Shown: positions 1 through 8,552 of the stretch, in pieces
How positions within the stretch are numbered: position 1 is the first letter of the stretch
Layout of the letters: each line of letters begins with the position of its first letter
Source: Candidatus Leptofilum proximum
Lineage (GTDB): Bacteria; Chloroflexota; Anaerolineae; Promineifilales; Promineifilaceae
Assembly: GCA_016710325.1 (NCBI GenBank)
Contig: JADJXK010000002.1
Coordinates: 4,898,001 to 4,962,000 of the forward strand
DNA length: 64,000 nucleotides
Direction: 5' to 3'
Made by a program: the position numbers and the translations under genes
The notes under the pieces: generated by a model
Told to the model about the DNA's origin: nothing
The model's input: the letters and a program-made list of their open reading frames with translations, nothing else
Database searches by the model: none

Positions 1-1154
1 CAGGCCAGGTTGATGCGCTCGAAGCCTGCGCCTTCGGGGCCGAAGATTTCACCTTCGTCCAGGTAGAGGCGGGCGTCTTCAAAAATGAGCTTTTTGCGTT
101 CAGCGGGCGAAATGTCCAGGACGCGGCAGTCCAGCCAGACCAGGTAGGTGCCTTCGGCGGGCAGCAGGTAAAGCTGGGGCAGGTGCTCTTCCAGGTAGTC
201 GCGCATGAAGTTGTAGTTGCCTTCGACGTAGGCCATAACGGCCGTTAACCACGGTTCACCAAAATTATAAGCCGCCTCGGTGGCCACCACGCCAAAGGTG
301 TTGGTGCCCATGAGGCCCGTGCGCTCAATCGTTTTGCCAAACGGGGTGCGCAGCGCTTCGTTGGGGATGATGATGTTAGACAGCTTCAGCCCGGCGAGGT
401 TAAACGTCTTGCTGGGTGCGGTGCAGACGATGCTGTTCTGGGCAAAACGCTCGCTGATGCAGGCAAAGCTGGTGAATTCTACGCCTGGATAGATCAGGTC
501 GCAGTGAATCTCGTCAGAGACGACCAACACATCATTGTCCAGACAGATTTTGCCAAAACGCGTCAGCTCCTCGGCGGTCCAGACGCGGCTGACGGGGTTG
601 TGCGGGCTGCACAAAATGGCCATCTTCACCGCCGGGTCGGCAGCTTTGGCGACCAGGTCGTCGAAGTCCATCTGGTAATGGCCGTCTCGCAGCAGCAGCG
701 AGTTAGACACCACTTCACGGCCGTTGTTTTCGATGGCAAAGGTAAATGGATGGTAGACGGGCCGCTGAATGAGGATTTTGTCGCCCGGCTGGGTGTACGT
801 TTGGATCATCAAGTTGAGCGCGGGCACCACGCCGGGGGTCAGCACAATCCACTCTTTTTGGATGGAACGGCCGTAGCGCCGGGCAAACCAGTTGATCACC
901 GCCTCGTAGTAAGAATCCGTGGGCATGGCGTAGCCAAACACGCCTCGTTTGGCTCGCTCCACCACCGCCTCAATCACCGGCAGCGGGCAGCGAAAATCCA
1001 TGTCGGCCACCCACAGCGGCAGCAGGCGCTCGTCGCCATGTTTGGCATGGGCGTGGTCGCCCTGCGTGGCGTTGTGCTCCGCATCAAAAATAAACTCCCA
1101 CTTGATGCTGTTAATGCCAAATTTGTTGACTTCAGTGTCGAAATCGAAGCTCAT
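1..1154 (-). CDS. MalY/PatB-type pyridoxal-phosphate C-S lyase (aminotransferase fold), 3' end cut
   Basis: Reading the minus strand from 1154 gives MSFDFDTEVNKFG and stays open to the window edge (384 codons). It has the fold-type I PLP layout of the MalY/PatB cystathionine beta-lyase group: LWVADMDF near residue 48, SPHNPVSR near 183, the PLP-contacting SDEIHCD near 213 and the Schiff-base lysine in APSKTFN (about K249). The frame runs into the window start at GPEGAGFERINLA, normally close to the C terminus, so only a few residues are missing. AGGAG lies 9-10 nt upstream of the ATG. Family members cleave C-S bonds (cystathionine, cysteine conjugates) or act as aminotransferases, and the substrate cannot be told from sequence. 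The open plus-strand frames over this stretch look like antisense shadows. Confidence 0.9.
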   Translation of the reverse strand, partial: MSFDFDTEVNKFGINSIKWEFIFDAEHNATQGDHAHAKHGDERLLPLWVADMDFRCPLPVIEAVVERAKRGVFGYAMPTDSYYEAVINWFARRYGRSIQKEWIVLTPGVVPALNLMIQTYTQPGDKILIQRPVYHPFTFAIENNGREVVSNSLLLRDGHYQMDFDDLVAKAADPAVKMAILCSPHNPVSRVWTAEELTRFGKICLDNDVLVVSDEIHCDLIYPGVEFTSFACISERFAQNSIVCTAPSKTFNLAGLKLSNIIIPNEALRTPFGKTIERTGLMGTNTFGVVATEAAYNFGEPWLTAVMAYVEGNYNFMRDYLEEHLPQLYLLPAEGTYLVWLDCRVLDISPAERKKLIFEDARLYLDEGEIFGPEGAGFERINLA

Positions 1155-1180
1155 AAGTGATTGCTCCTGATAGAAAGATG

Positions 1181-1250
1181 ACAAGGTGAAGGGGTGAACG
1201 GGTGAAGGGGTGAAGGGGTCACCTTGTCACCCCTTCACCTCTTCACCCCT
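1181..1250. repeat. Inverted repeat of GGTGAAGGGGTGAA units after the plsC-like stop
   Basis: Tandem GGTGAAGGGGTGAA-like units are followed by their complement (TTCACCCCTTCACC). The sequence can fold into a long imperfect hairpin. It starts about 10 nt beyond the stop codon of the minus-strand acyltransferase and ends just upstream of the C-S lyase. A role as a 3'-end or termination structure is inferred from position. Confidence 0.75.
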
Positions 1251-1259
1251 TCTCCCATC

Positions 1260-2000
1260 CTAAAACTCGCTGGTAGTCTCCCACGGATACACCGCCACCG
1301 CCTCCGCTGCGGCGCGGACGGCCGGATCGGCGGCGTAAACGCCGTGTTTTTCCGGGGGCAGCAGGGCGGCAATGTGCTGCATGATGTCGTGGCCGATGGC
1401 GTCCAGCTGCTCGCGGCGTTGTCGGCCACGGCCGTTTGCGCTGTACGGTCCAAACGGTTGACCAATACGAATGGTAAGCCTGGTACGCTGGCCTCGCCGC
1501 AGTGCCGAAAATGTTTCCGTCATGCCCGTAATGCCGATTGGCAAGATCGTTGCGCCGGTTCGCGTAGCCACGTAAGCAGTGCCGGGACGGGGCGGGCGCA
1601 GCACCTGGGCCCAGGCGCCGCCTTCGGGGAAAATGCCCAAAACGCCGTTTTGCTGCATGATGTATTCGGCCGCTTTCAGCGCGTAACGTGAAGTGGTGCC
1701 GCGCTCTACCGGATACACCTGCCACAATTCGGGAATCCACTTAACAATGGTGGGGGCAGCGGGACGATCCGTGCTGGCAAAAAATTCCAGCGGAAATGGC
1801 AGGGCGGCCAGTGCCGCCACGGGATCGGCAAAATAAAAATGATTACCGACTACCAGGAGCGGGCCGCTGCCTGGGATATTTTCTTCGCCGATGACCTCAA
1901 AATGAGTAAGGGTTTTCAGAGCCAGGCGGGAAAGCCGCCGCAAGACGCGGCGCATGGTGGGTCGGTGTGGGTAGCGGAATTCGGCGGGGATCTCACTCAT
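1260..2000 (-). CDS. 1-acyl-sn-glycerol-3-phosphate acyltransferase (PlsC-like)
   Basis: This 246-residue protein has the lysophospholipid acyltransferase signature: the HX4D catalytic block in GNHFYFAD (near residue 52) and the glycerol-phosphate-binding block in GIFPEGGAW (near 121). Family members transfer acyl groups from acyl-ACP or acyl-CoA to lysophosphatidate at the inner membrane face. Length is normal. The start ATG has no clear Shine-Dalgarno sequence. Upstream and downstream lie palindromic intergenic repeats rather than conserved partner genes. The exact acyl acceptor is unproven. Confidence 0.88.
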   Translation of the reverse strand: MSEIPAEFRYPHRPTMRRVLRRLSRLALKTLTHFEVIGEENIPGSGPLLVVGNHFYFADPVAALAALPFPLEFFASTDRPAAPTIVKWIPELWQVYPVERGTTSRYALKAAEYIMQQNGVLGIFPEGGAWAQVLRPPRPGTAYVATRTGATILPIGITGMTETFSALRRGQRTRLTIRIGQPFGPYSANGRGRQRREQLDAIGHDIMQHIAALLPPEKHGVYAADPAVRAAAEAVAVYPWETTSEF

Positions 2001-2040
2001 GGGAGAAGTTTAGTGGATGAAAGGGTGAGGGGCAAAAAAA

Positions 2041-2162
2041 TGGTTAATGGTCAATGGTCAATTGTTAATGGGGAGGGGAGGGTTGCAGGTAGCAAGTGGC
2101 AAGTGGCAGGTGGCTGGTGACTGGCTACCGATTACCAACTACCGATAACCGTTCACCGTTTA
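2041..2162. repeat. Short-period repeat tract (GGTAATCGG / GGTGAACGG type) at the M23 stop codon
   Basis: The tract holds variants such as TGGTCAATGGTCAATTG, AAGTGGCAAGTGGC and, on the minus strand, ACGGTGAACGGTTATCGG. The stop codon of the M23 lipoprotein lies inside it. The same unit type recurs at 17090-17260 and inside trpF at 53888-53960. Confidence 0.7.
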
Positions 2163-4016
2163 CGGATTACCGCTCGCCGGGTCAAACAGGGCCAATGGGC
2201 CGCCGCCGACGTTGATGAGCAGTTGGTTGTTGGCTACGGCCGTTACCCACATCTCATTCGCCAGGGGAGTGCGCGAGCCGCCTTCGAACAGGCGGGTGAG
2301 GCTGTTTTGCGCCTGGTTGAGCGCGTAGAGCACCAGTTCGCCGTTGTTGCCGCTGCCCAGGCTGGTGGCCAGGTACGGCTGGTCGTTGACCAGGTGCAGG
2401 GTGACGTTGCCCTGAAGCTGCCGGTTGAAGGAGCGCTCCCAGGTGAGACGGCCGTCGGCACCAAAGTGCAGCAGGCGGCGGTCGGCGGCGTCGCTGTGGG
2501 CAAGCAGCAGGCCGCCATCGGGCAGGACCAGCAAATCGCCGCGGCTGACGGTGCCCGGCGGCAGGTCGTAGATGAGGGTCGGTGCAGAGTCGTCGCTGGC
2601 CAAATCGAAGCGGTACAGCCCTTCACGGTGGTACAGCCACAGGCCGCTGCTGTTCAGCGCCAGCTTGCCGCCGAGGTCGGCAATGGGACGGGCGTTGGCG
2701 GCGGTGATCTGCCACAAACGGCCGTCGTTGCCATCGGTGGTCAGGTACAGTGTGTCTTCGGCGAGCAGCCAGTCGAGCACCTGGCTTTCCAGCGGCAGGG
2801 TCCACAGCTCGGCGCCGGCGGCGGAAACGGCCGTCAGCGAAGTGCGCGTGGTGGCCAAAACGCCGCCGTCGGGCAGGGGCAGCAGGCGGACGGCGCTGTT
2901 GAGCGTGAGGCGGATTTGCCACTGCTGGATCAGGTCCGGCAGACGGTACGCCGCCAGGATGTCTGTGCGGCTGTCGGCCAGGAAGAGCAGGCGGCTGGTT
3001 TCGTGTTGCAGGGCGGCGTCGATTGTTTCCAGCGAGAAGAGGATGGGGTTGGAACGGCCGTCAGCCATGTTGAGTCGGGTGAGCTGGCCGCCTTCCAGCA
3101 GCAGGTAGCTGGTGTCGTCAGCGTAGCCAACCGGCTGGCTGCCACCGAGCCAGATTTCGTCGTCATCGATGATGCGGGCAAACGGCCGTGCCCAGCTGAC
3201 GCCCGGAATCGCCCCCACGCGCGCCGCCCAAATTTCCTGCGACGGCCAGAGCCAGCCCACGCTGGTGGGGTCTTCCGGCCAGTAGCCGGTGAGCGTCTGG
3301 TAGGGCGCCTGGGTGCGCACTTCAAAGTGCAGATGCGGCGAGCTGCGCGGCTGGCCAATCTGCCCGACAAGCTGGCCGCGCTGCACGCAGGTGCCGGGGG
3401 TGAGCAGCACGCTGGCGGGGTCCAGGTGGCCGTAGAAGGAGAGCAGGGTACGGCCGTTGGCAAAGGTATGCTCGATAATCACCACACCCTGGTCACGCCC
3501 CCAGCCCAGCGGCTGGGCATAGGTCACCAGTCCGTGGCCGATGCTGTAGACGGGTGTGCCTAGATTGGGCCTGCTGCCCGGTCCCCCCCAATCTTCCCCG
3601 GCGTGGAACTTGTCGAACCGGTCGCGAAAGACGCCAAAGTCGCCACCGCCCCGGCCCACACTGGCGGCATGCGGCGGGTCGATGGGGAAGTCGAACAGGT
3701 CCACCAGGCCGCAGGCGGCGCTGCCCGTGGGCACAGGATCGCGCAGCTGCAAGCTGCGGATGTCTCCCAAAACGGTGAGGGGAACGGCCGTTGCCGTTGG
3801 CGTGGGGGAGGGCGTTGGCGTGTGAACTGGTGTGGGCGTGTTGGTGGCGGTGGGAACGGCCGTGTGCGTTGCGGTAGCGGCGGATGTGAGGGTGGCTGCC
3901 GGTGTGTTCACGGCTGCCAGGGGCGTTGGGCTGCCAGCGGGTGTAGCGCAGGCCACCAGCAGCAAAAGCGTGGTAGTCAAACCGACCATAACCTGCTTGA
4001 TTGCCTGCTGCCTCAT
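2160..4016 (-). CDS. M23-family metallopeptidase lipoprotein with C-terminal beta-propeller-like region
   Basis: From ATG 4016 the protein begins MRQQAIKQVMVG, and GGAGG lies 8 nt upstream; an in-frame ATG at 4031 has the same GGAGG inside its coding sequence, so 4016 is preferred. A lipobox (LLVAC) gives a lipid-anchored Cys near residue 23. A Thr/Pro-rich linker follows, then an M23 LytM domain with the metal-site motifs HAGEDWG and HLHFEVR. M23 enzymes cut peptidoglycan cross-links. The last ~350 residues contain repeated short strand-turn blocks (LPDGGLL, LTTDGNDG) like PQQ/WD-type propellers. The substrate is probably cell wall and the propeller's role is unknown. Confidence 0.87.
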   Translation of the reverse strand: MRQQAIKQVMVGLTTTLLLLVACATPAGSPTPLAAVNTPAATLTSAATATHTAVPTATNTPTPVHTPTPSPTPTATAVPLTVLGDIRSLQLRDPVPTGSAACGLVDLFDFPIDPPHAASVGRGGGDFGVFRDRFDKFHAGEDWGGPGSRPNLGTPVYSIGHGLVTYAQPLGWGRDQGVVIIEHTFANGRTLLSFYGHLDPASVLLTPGTCVQRGQLVGQIGQPRSSPHLHFEVRTQAPYQTLTGYWPEDPTSVGWLWPSQEIWAARVGAIPGVSWARPFARIIDDDEIWLGGSQPVGYADDTSYLLLEGGQLTRLNMADGRSNPILFSLETIDAALQHETSRLLFLADSRTDILAAYRLPDLIQQWQIRLTLNSAVRLLPLPDGGVLATTRTSLTAVSAAGAELWTLPLESQVLDWLLAEDTLYLTTDGNDGRLWQITAANARPIADLGGKLALNSSGLWLYHREGLYRFDLASDDSAPTLIYDLPPGTVSRGDLLVLPDGGLLLAHSDAADRRLLHFGADGRLTWERSFNRQLQGNVTLHLVNDQPYLATSLGSGNNGELVLYALNQAQNSLTRLFEGGSRTPLANEMWVTAVANNQLLINVGGGPLALFDPASGNP

Positions 4017-4112
4017 CGAGTGTGCCTCCATCGCCAGATTTTAGCCGTTCCACAATCGGACGTTAGTCCGCCTGGGTAAAATCTCACTGATTGTTTAGAT
4101 TCGGGCCAAGAC

Positions 4113-4170
4113 AAAACCTCCCGCGGGCTCCGTCCAGCAGCTTCCTCTTGGATAAAACCTGCGGGAGGTT
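4113..4170. repeat. Inverted repeat AACCTCCCGC ... GCGGGAGGTT in the divergent promoter gap
   Basis: Perfect 10-bp arms lie at 4115-4124 and 4161-4170. The right arm contains GGGAGG, about 13 nt before the first ATG of the FkbM gene. Pairing could hide a ribosome-binding site, but the spacing is long for one. It may instead be a mobile palindromic repeat. Confidence 0.5.
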
Positions 4171-4181
4171 GTAACATCGGG

Positions 4182-4925
4182 ATGATGAATGTTGCACAAA
4201 TGATGGGCCTGGCCCGGTCGTTGTTGATGTATTACGCTATTCCCTGGCGGCCCCGGCAGATGCGGCGGCTGTACGGCCGTTTCATCCAGCCGGGTGATTT
4301 GTGTTTTGATGTGGGGGCGCACGTGGGTAACCGGCTGCGCGTCTGGCGGCAGCTGGGGGCGCGGGTGGTGGCCATCGAGCCGCAGCCGGTGTTGTTTGGC
4401 GTGCTGCAGCGGCTGTACGGCCGTTCCCCCCATGTGATTCTGCTCGACCAGGCGGTGGGTGCGCAGCCGGGGCAGGCCACGCTGCACATCAGCCAGCGCA
4501 CGCCGACGGTGTCGACGCTGTCCGCCAGCTGGATGAAGGCGGTGCAGCAGGACGGCCGTTTTGCGGGGGTGGCGTGGGAGTCGGCCGTTACCGTGCCGGT
4601 GGTGACGCTAGATGAGTTGGTGGGGCGATACGGCAGTCCCGCCTTTTGCAAGATCGACGTGGAGGGGTTTGAGCTGGAAGTGCTGCGGGGACTGTCAACG
4701 CCGATTCCGGCGCTCTCGTTTGAATACATTCCCGCGGCGCTGGATGTGGCCCTGGGCTGTGTGGATCGTTTGCAGCAGCTTGGTAATTACCGCTTCAACC
4801 ACACACCGGGGGAAACGCACCGCCTCCAGGCAGACCCCTGGTTGACCGCTGACGAAATCCGGCACTTCTTGCAGCAGCTGCCGCCGCAGGCACACAGCGG
4901 CGACATTTATGCGCGGCGTGCCTGA
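4182..4925 (+). CDS. FkbM-family SAM-dependent methyltransferase
   Basis: The 247-residue product shows the FkbM pattern: SAM-binding motif CFDVGAHVGN near residue 41, acidic motif VVAIEPQP near 62, and FCKIDVEGFE near 149. FkbM-type enzymes O-methylate sugars, polyketides or other small molecules, so the substrate is open. The start could be either of the two adjacent ATGs. The gene stands alone on the plus strand between two minus-strand neighbours and ends at a bidirectional terminator. Confidence 0.85.
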   Translation: MMNVAQMMGLARSLLMYYAIPWRPRQMRRLYGRFIQPGDLCFDVGAHVGNRLRVWRQLGARVVAIEPQPVLFGVLQRLYGRSPHVILLDQAVGAQPGQATLHISQRTPTVSTLSASWMKAVQQDGRFAGVAWESAVTVPVVTLDELVGRYGSPAFCKIDVEGFELEVLRGLSTPIPALSFEYIPAALDVALGCVDRLQQLGNYRFNHTPGETHRLQADPWLTADEIRHFLQQLPPQAHSGDIYARRA

Positions 4926-4939
4926 TTACTCTGGCGCTT

Positions 4940-4978
4940 AGATTGGGCCGATTTTTAAAATTGGCCCAATCTTTTTTT
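4940..4978. terminator. Bidirectional rho-independent terminator
   Basis: AGATTGGGCCGATTTT pairs with AAAATTGGCCCAATCT and is followed by a run of seven T. It sits between convergent genes (FkbM and PIG-L). The same AGATTGGGCCAATCT family recurs at 48810-48841. Confidence 0.85.
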
Positions 4979-5699
4979 ACCAGACATTGACCTGCTTATA
5001 CTGTTCAGCAAACTCCACGCCGAGCTTGGCGCCGGGCACACGGTCCAGTTCCTTCATCCATTCCAGGTTGGTTTCACCCTCGGGGAACTGGCTCACATGG
5101 GCCAGGCTGGCGGCGATTTTTTGGGGGTAAACGGCCGTTACATCCACCAGCACATCAGGGTCCCGATCCGTGCCAAATAAAAACACCCGCGCCAGGCAGC
5201 CCAGCCCGGCGCCTGCCTCGTTGAGCTGTTCCGGATGGTACAGCGGCATCTTCGATGGCATGTAAGCATCCAGTGCCGCCTGGCCCGCCGCGCGGTGGTC
5301 CGGGTGGATTTGCCCGCTCCAGAAGGGATCAAACGTGAACAGCGTATCCGCCTGGGTGAGGCGGTAGAGACGGGCAATCTCGGCGCGCAGGGCCAGGTCG
5401 GGCAGCAGTTCTCCGTCGTGGCGGCCCAGGTTGAAGATTTGCTGCAGGCCCAGCAGACGGGCCGCGGCTTCTGTTTCTTGCAGGCGCAGTGCAGCCAGAT
5501 CGGTGCGGTTTTGGCTGGCGTCGCTGGTGCCGATGTCGCCCAGGGTGCAGTTAACGGAGAAGATGGCCACGCCGCGCTGCGCCAGCTGGCAGATAGTGCC
5601 ACCACACATCGTTTCCAGGTCGTCCGGGTGTGCCGCGATGACGATGAGCCGTTGGGTGTCGGCAAAAGCTGCTAAGCCAGGAGAATTGGAGATCATCAT
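4977..5699 (-). CDS. PIG-L family deacetylase
   Basis: The chosen start, MMISNSPGLAAF, follows AAAGGA by a few bases; a longer frame from 5750 lacks this. The zinc-binding motif AHPDDLE (near residue 21) and the second motif HPDHRAAG near 132 place the product in the LmbE/PIG-L family, whose members deacetylate GlcNAc-linked substrates such as mycothiol or bacillithiol precursors. At about 240 residues it has the usual length. No thiol-synthesis partner is adjacent, so the substrate is unknown. Confidence 0.88.
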   Translation of the reverse strand: MMISNSPGLAAFADTQRLIVIAAHPDDLETMCGGTICQLAQRGVAIFSVNCTLGDIGTSDASQNRTDLAALRLQETEAAARLLGLQQIFNLGRHDGELLPDLALRAEIARLYRLTQADTLFTFDPFWSGQIHPDHRAAGQAALDAYMPSKMPLYHPEQLNEAGAGLGCLARVFLFGTDRDPDVLVDVTAVYPQKIAASLAHVSQFPEGETNLEWMKELDRVPGAKLGVEFAEQYKQVNVW

Positions 5700-5744
5700 T
5701 GTTCCTTTTGTGAGTCGCCCTGAGGGTTCATTCGTTTTTAGCTG

Positions 5745-5814
5745 GGACACAGATAAACATAGATTTTCACAGATAAAACAAAAAATCTGTGTTTATCTGT
5801 AAAAATCTGCGTCC
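5745..5814. repeat. Imperfect inverted repeat (ACAGAT-type) upstream of the PIG-L gene
   Basis: A stretch of ACAGATAAA/ATAGATTTT units is followed by the near complement ATCTGTGTTTATCTG. It belongs to the ACAGAT repeat type also seen near 27918 and at 54266-54312. No gene was seen between 5751 and 5982. Confidence 0.6.
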
Positions 5815-5889
5815 TGTTTTTTTCTCTTTAATCAGAAGCAACGCTAATGGTAACGCGGCGAGGCAGGGTTTTCAAACGGAAGCGGCACA

Positions 5890-5921
5890 AGCGGAAAGGC
5901 CAGGGTGATCAGCCCTGGCCT
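5890..5921 (-). terminator. Probable terminator of the glsB-like gene
   Basis: Perfect arms AGGCCAGGG and CCCTGGCCT (5897-5905 and 5913-5921), read on the minus strand, are followed by TTTCCGC, about 60 nt after the stop codon at 5983. The short T-run makes it a moderate candidate. Confidence 0.6.
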
Positions 5922-5982
5922 GACCTGCTGCTTTCCTACTTAAAAACGCCCTTGGGAAGAGGACGGAAGCTGCCGAAAATAT

Positions 5983-6270
5983 CTAGACAGAACGCCGCCG
6001 ACGGCGCCCGGAGAGAAGGCCAAGAATGGCACTAAAGAGTGCAGAGCCAATGATGGACCACACGATGGGGAACGTTTCCCCGTCGATAGTGATTGGCAAA
6101 ACTTCGGGAAGGCCCAACTGCTGCGCCAGCCACATGCCCAAAAACGCGCCAATGAAGCCAACAACGGCCGCAACCAGGCAGCCACCGCGCGAAAAACCAG
6201 CGATGGCCTGACCCAAACTGCCGCAAACGGCGGCGATAATAATGAGAATAATCAGTCCGAGTAACGACAT
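5983..6270 (-). CDS. GlsB/YeaQ/YmgE family small membrane protein
   Basis: The 95-residue protein has three hydrophobic segments and the Gly-rich spacing of the transglycosylase-associated (GlsB/YeaQ) family: GQAIAGFSRGG, VVGFIGAFLGMWLA and IIGSALFSAILGLL, with a basic tail RRRRR. Members are small inner-membrane proteins often linked to stress, with no proven biochemical activity. It is 18 nt downstream of the PRC-barrel gene and probably co-transcribed with it. Its ATG is preceded by AGGAGGTATC. Confidence 0.88.
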   Translation of the reverse strand: MSLLGLIILIIIAAVCGSLGQAIAGFSRGGCLVAAVVGFIGAFLGMWLAQQLGLPEVLPITIDGETFPIVWSIIGSALFSAILGLLSGRRRRRSV

Positions 6271-6288
6271 AGGGGATACCTCCTTGTG

Positions 6289-6921
6289 TTAGCTGTAGTG
6301 CAGAAACGTGTATTCGGGCAGTTGATCCGCTTCGGCGCGGGTGAGGGCAATCTGAATTTTGGCCTCGCTCAAATAATCGACATAGTAGCTTGAGATGGTG
6401 TAGTTTTTGGGAAACAGCGTGCCCTGGGCAAACACCAGGTCGTTAACGAGGTAATCTTTGGCATCGACAATGACGTGGCTTAAACGGCCGATCTGGCTTT
6501 CCAGGCACTCAACTACGGTGTCACTGTCCAAAATCAGCGCTTCTTTGCTGACGCCGGTGCGTTCTTTTTCGGTGGCGGTGGCCAGGACGGGAACGGCCGC
6601 AGCGGGCAGCGTAAAATATTCCACCTCACCTACCGCTTTGCTTGCCTGCCAGTCGGTGCGGCCCTTTTTTACCAGCATTTCCTGGAATTCCGGGTAGTTT
6701 TTCATCTGCTCAACGGGGACGTTCAGGTTGATGTTCTGTCCGAGGGTGTCGCTGACGGCGGAAATCGGCAGAACCGTAGCGTGTTTAAACAGCAAGCCGT
6801 TTTCCACAATGACATCGGTAATTCGCCAGACCTTAGGGGTGACGACAATTTTGGCCAGCTGGCCGCAGTGTTTGCCATAGGCGTATACATTTTCGCCAAA
6901 TCTCAACGCCAATTTGTGCAT
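6289..6921 (-). CDS. PRC-barrel-like domain protein (two copies)
   Basis: The 210-residue soluble protein contains two similar beta-rich blocks, GQLAKIVVTPKVWRITDVIV near residue 20 and a second around IGRLSHVIVDAKDY near 142. Both match the PRC-barrel pattern (Gly-x-Hyd, basic/Asp, then a beta strand). PRC barrels occur in RNA-processing factors, photosystem subunits and stress proteins, so no function is assigned. GGAGG precedes the ATG by 6 nt. It is paired with the GlsB-like gene, which suggests an envelope-stress or storage role only by association. Confidence 0.65.
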   Translation of the reverse strand: MHKLALRFGENVYAYGKHCGQLAKIVVTPKVWRITDVIVENGLLFKHATVLPISAVSDTLGQNINLNVPVEQMKNYPEFQEMLVKKGRTDWQASKAVGEVEYFTLPAAAVPVLATATEKERTGVSKEALILDSDTVVECLESQIGRLSHVIVDAKDYLVNDLVFAQGTLFPKNYTISSYYVDYLSEAKIQIALTRAEADQLPEYTFLHYS

Positions 6922-7055
6922 GTTTACCTCCGCAGCTCCCCGCCCTCAAGCTGGATGCTCAAAGTGGGATAACCATAGCAGAAATCGGCCGTTTTTGGCG
7001 TGTATCTGGATACAAAAAGCGGGTATACAATTCCTGCATCTGGGCGGTAAAGTTG

Positions 7056-7092
7056 AAATGGGACACCGATTTTGGGAATCGGTGTCCCATTT
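7056..7092. terminator. Perfect 16-bp hairpin after purD
   Basis: AAATGGGACACCGATT (7056-7071) pairs exactly with 7077-7092 across a 5-nt loop. It lies 32 nt past the purD stop. The A/T-rich outer arms could support termination on either strand. Confidence 0.7.
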
Positions 7093-7123
7093 TGTATGTG
7101 ACGATTGGCAGACAGGATGGGCG

Positions 7124-8476
7124 TTAAACGGCCGTTCCCCACCCCACCTGCTTCTCTGGCCAGCTGACCACCGGCGGCTTTTGCAGCCGCAGCAGCCCGC
7201 CAATGTCCCGGCGGAACTGCACCCCGGCAAAGCTGATCGTGTCTACGCCCTGGTAGGCCCGTTTGAGCGCTGTGGGCAGGTCGTGGGCGGTGGCGGTGAC
7301 CGCCAGCACCCGACCGCGTGAGGTGACGAGACGGCCGTTGGCACACGCCGTGCCGTGATGGAACAGACTCACGTGAGGTAATGCTCGCGCTTCTTTGGTG
7401 CCGCTGATGGGCAGGCCCACAGGAAAGGTCTCGTCTGGGTAGTTGGGGGAAGCCAGCATCACCGCCGCGGCGGCGCCGTCCCGAATCTGCACATGGGAAG
7501 GCGTTAAGCGCCCTTCGATGCAGGCCAGCATTGCCTCCACCAGGTCGGATTCCAGCAGGGCCATCAGCACCAGGGTTTCCGGGTTGCCAAAACGGCAGTT
7601 GAACTCCAGCACGCGCACGCCCTGGTCGGTGAGCATCAGCCCGGCAAAGAGCACACCCACGTACGGACTGCCTGCCGCGGCCATGCCGTCGATGGTGGGC
7701 TGGATGATCGTCTGCATCACCTCGGTGACGAAGTTGGGCGAGAGGTCTGGCGGCGGGGCGAAGGCGCCCATGCCGCCGGTATTGGGGCCGGTGTCGCCGT
7801 CGAAAATGCGCTTGTGGTCACGTACGGGGAAGAGGGGTACGGCCGTTTGCCCGTCGCTCAGGGCAAACATCGACAGTTCCGGCCCGCTCAGCCGCTCTTC
7901 GATGATGACGGTTTGCGCCGCCGCTTCGCCCAACAGCTTATCGACCATGTAGCTGTGCAGCGCTGCCTGGGCCTCGGCTTTACTGTCGCACACCGTGACG
8001 CCCAGCCCCATTTTGCCCAGCCCGCTGACCTTGACGACAACACGGCCGTTCTCCAACGAATCCAGGTATGCCAGCGCCTGATCGTAGCGGTGGAAGGTGG
8101 CAAAGGCTGGCGTGGGGATGTGGTGCCGCTGCATAAATTCCTTGGCAAACGCCTTGGAATATTCCAGCCGGGCTGCCGCCTGGCGCGGACCAAAGATGGC
8201 CAGCCCGGCGGCCTGGAAGGCATCCACCACGCCCAGCGCCAGGGGATCGTTGGTGCCCACGACGGTCAGGTCGATGTTGTTTGACTGGGCGAAGGCGAGC
8301 AGCCTGGCCACGTCTTCATCGCTGATGGGGATATTGGTGGCGATTTCGGCCGTGCCGGCATTGCCGGGGGCCACAAAAATGCGGCCCACGCGCGGCGATT
8401 GGGCAATTTTCCAGGCCAGGGCGTGTTCGCGTGCGCCATAACCTAAAACCAGAACTTTCAGCTTTTTACTTTGCAT
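7124..8476 (-). CDS. purD: Phosphoribosylamine-glycine ligase
   Basis: The 450-residue protein catalyses the ATP-dependent joining of glycine to phosphoribosylamine in purine synthesis. Evidence includes the N-terminal VLVLGYGAREHALAWK, the ATP-grasp region with DHKRIFDGD, the GPNTGGMGAF motif and the metal-site segment LEFNCRFGNPE. The last differs from the usual GARS signature RFGDPETQ at Asp (here Asn) and Gln (here Leu). The metal-binding Glu and Asn of EFN are retained. Length is normal with a ~20-residue tail. No other pur gene is adjacent. Confidence 0.93.
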   Translation of the reverse strand: MQSKKLKVLVLGYGAREHALAWKIAQSPRVGRIFVAPGNAGTAEIATNIPISDEDVARLLAFAQSNNIDLTVVGTNDPLALGVVDAFQAAGLAIFGPRQAAARLEYSKAFAKEFMQRHHIPTPAFATFHRYDQALAYLDSLENGRVVVKVSGLGKMGLGVTVCDSKAEAQAALHSYMVDKLLGEAAAQTVIIEERLSGPELSMFALSDGQTAVPLFPVRDHKRIFDGDTGPNTGGMGAFAPPPDLSPNFVTEVMQTIIQPTIDGMAAAGSPYVGVLFAGLMLTDQGVRVLEFNCRFGNPETLVLMALLESDLVEAMLACIEGRLTPSHVQIRDGAAAAVMLASPNYPDETFPVGLPISGTKEARALPHVSLFHHGTACANGRLVTSRGRVLAVTATAHDLPTALKRAYQGVDTISFAGVQFRRDIGGLLRLQKPPVVSWPEKQVGWGTAV

Positions 8477-8502
8477 CTCTCTGCTCCTTCAAAAGTTGTA
8501 GT

Positions 8503-8552
8503 CGAGGATTCCAATCCTCGTTTAACGCGCTAAGAAAGCGCGTCTACGTTGG
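8503..8552. repeat. Two small palindromes upstream of purD
   Basis: CGAGGATT/AATCCTCG (8503-8520) is followed by ACGCGC...GCGCGT (8525-8543), inside a longer segment bounded by GTAGTC and TCTACG. The gap 8477-8774 holds only these palindromes and the next repeat; no gene was seen. Confidence 0.65.

Noticed and set aside
280..1170. Open plus-strand frames over the first kilobase
   Set aside because: They lie opposite the C-S lyase, whose minus-strand frame has all family motifs. The plus frames have no recognisable domain.
2223..3563. 446-codon plus-strand open frame
   Set aside because: Antisense to the M23 lipoprotein; its Val/Gln/Gly-rich composition is typical of shadow frames in GC-rich genes.
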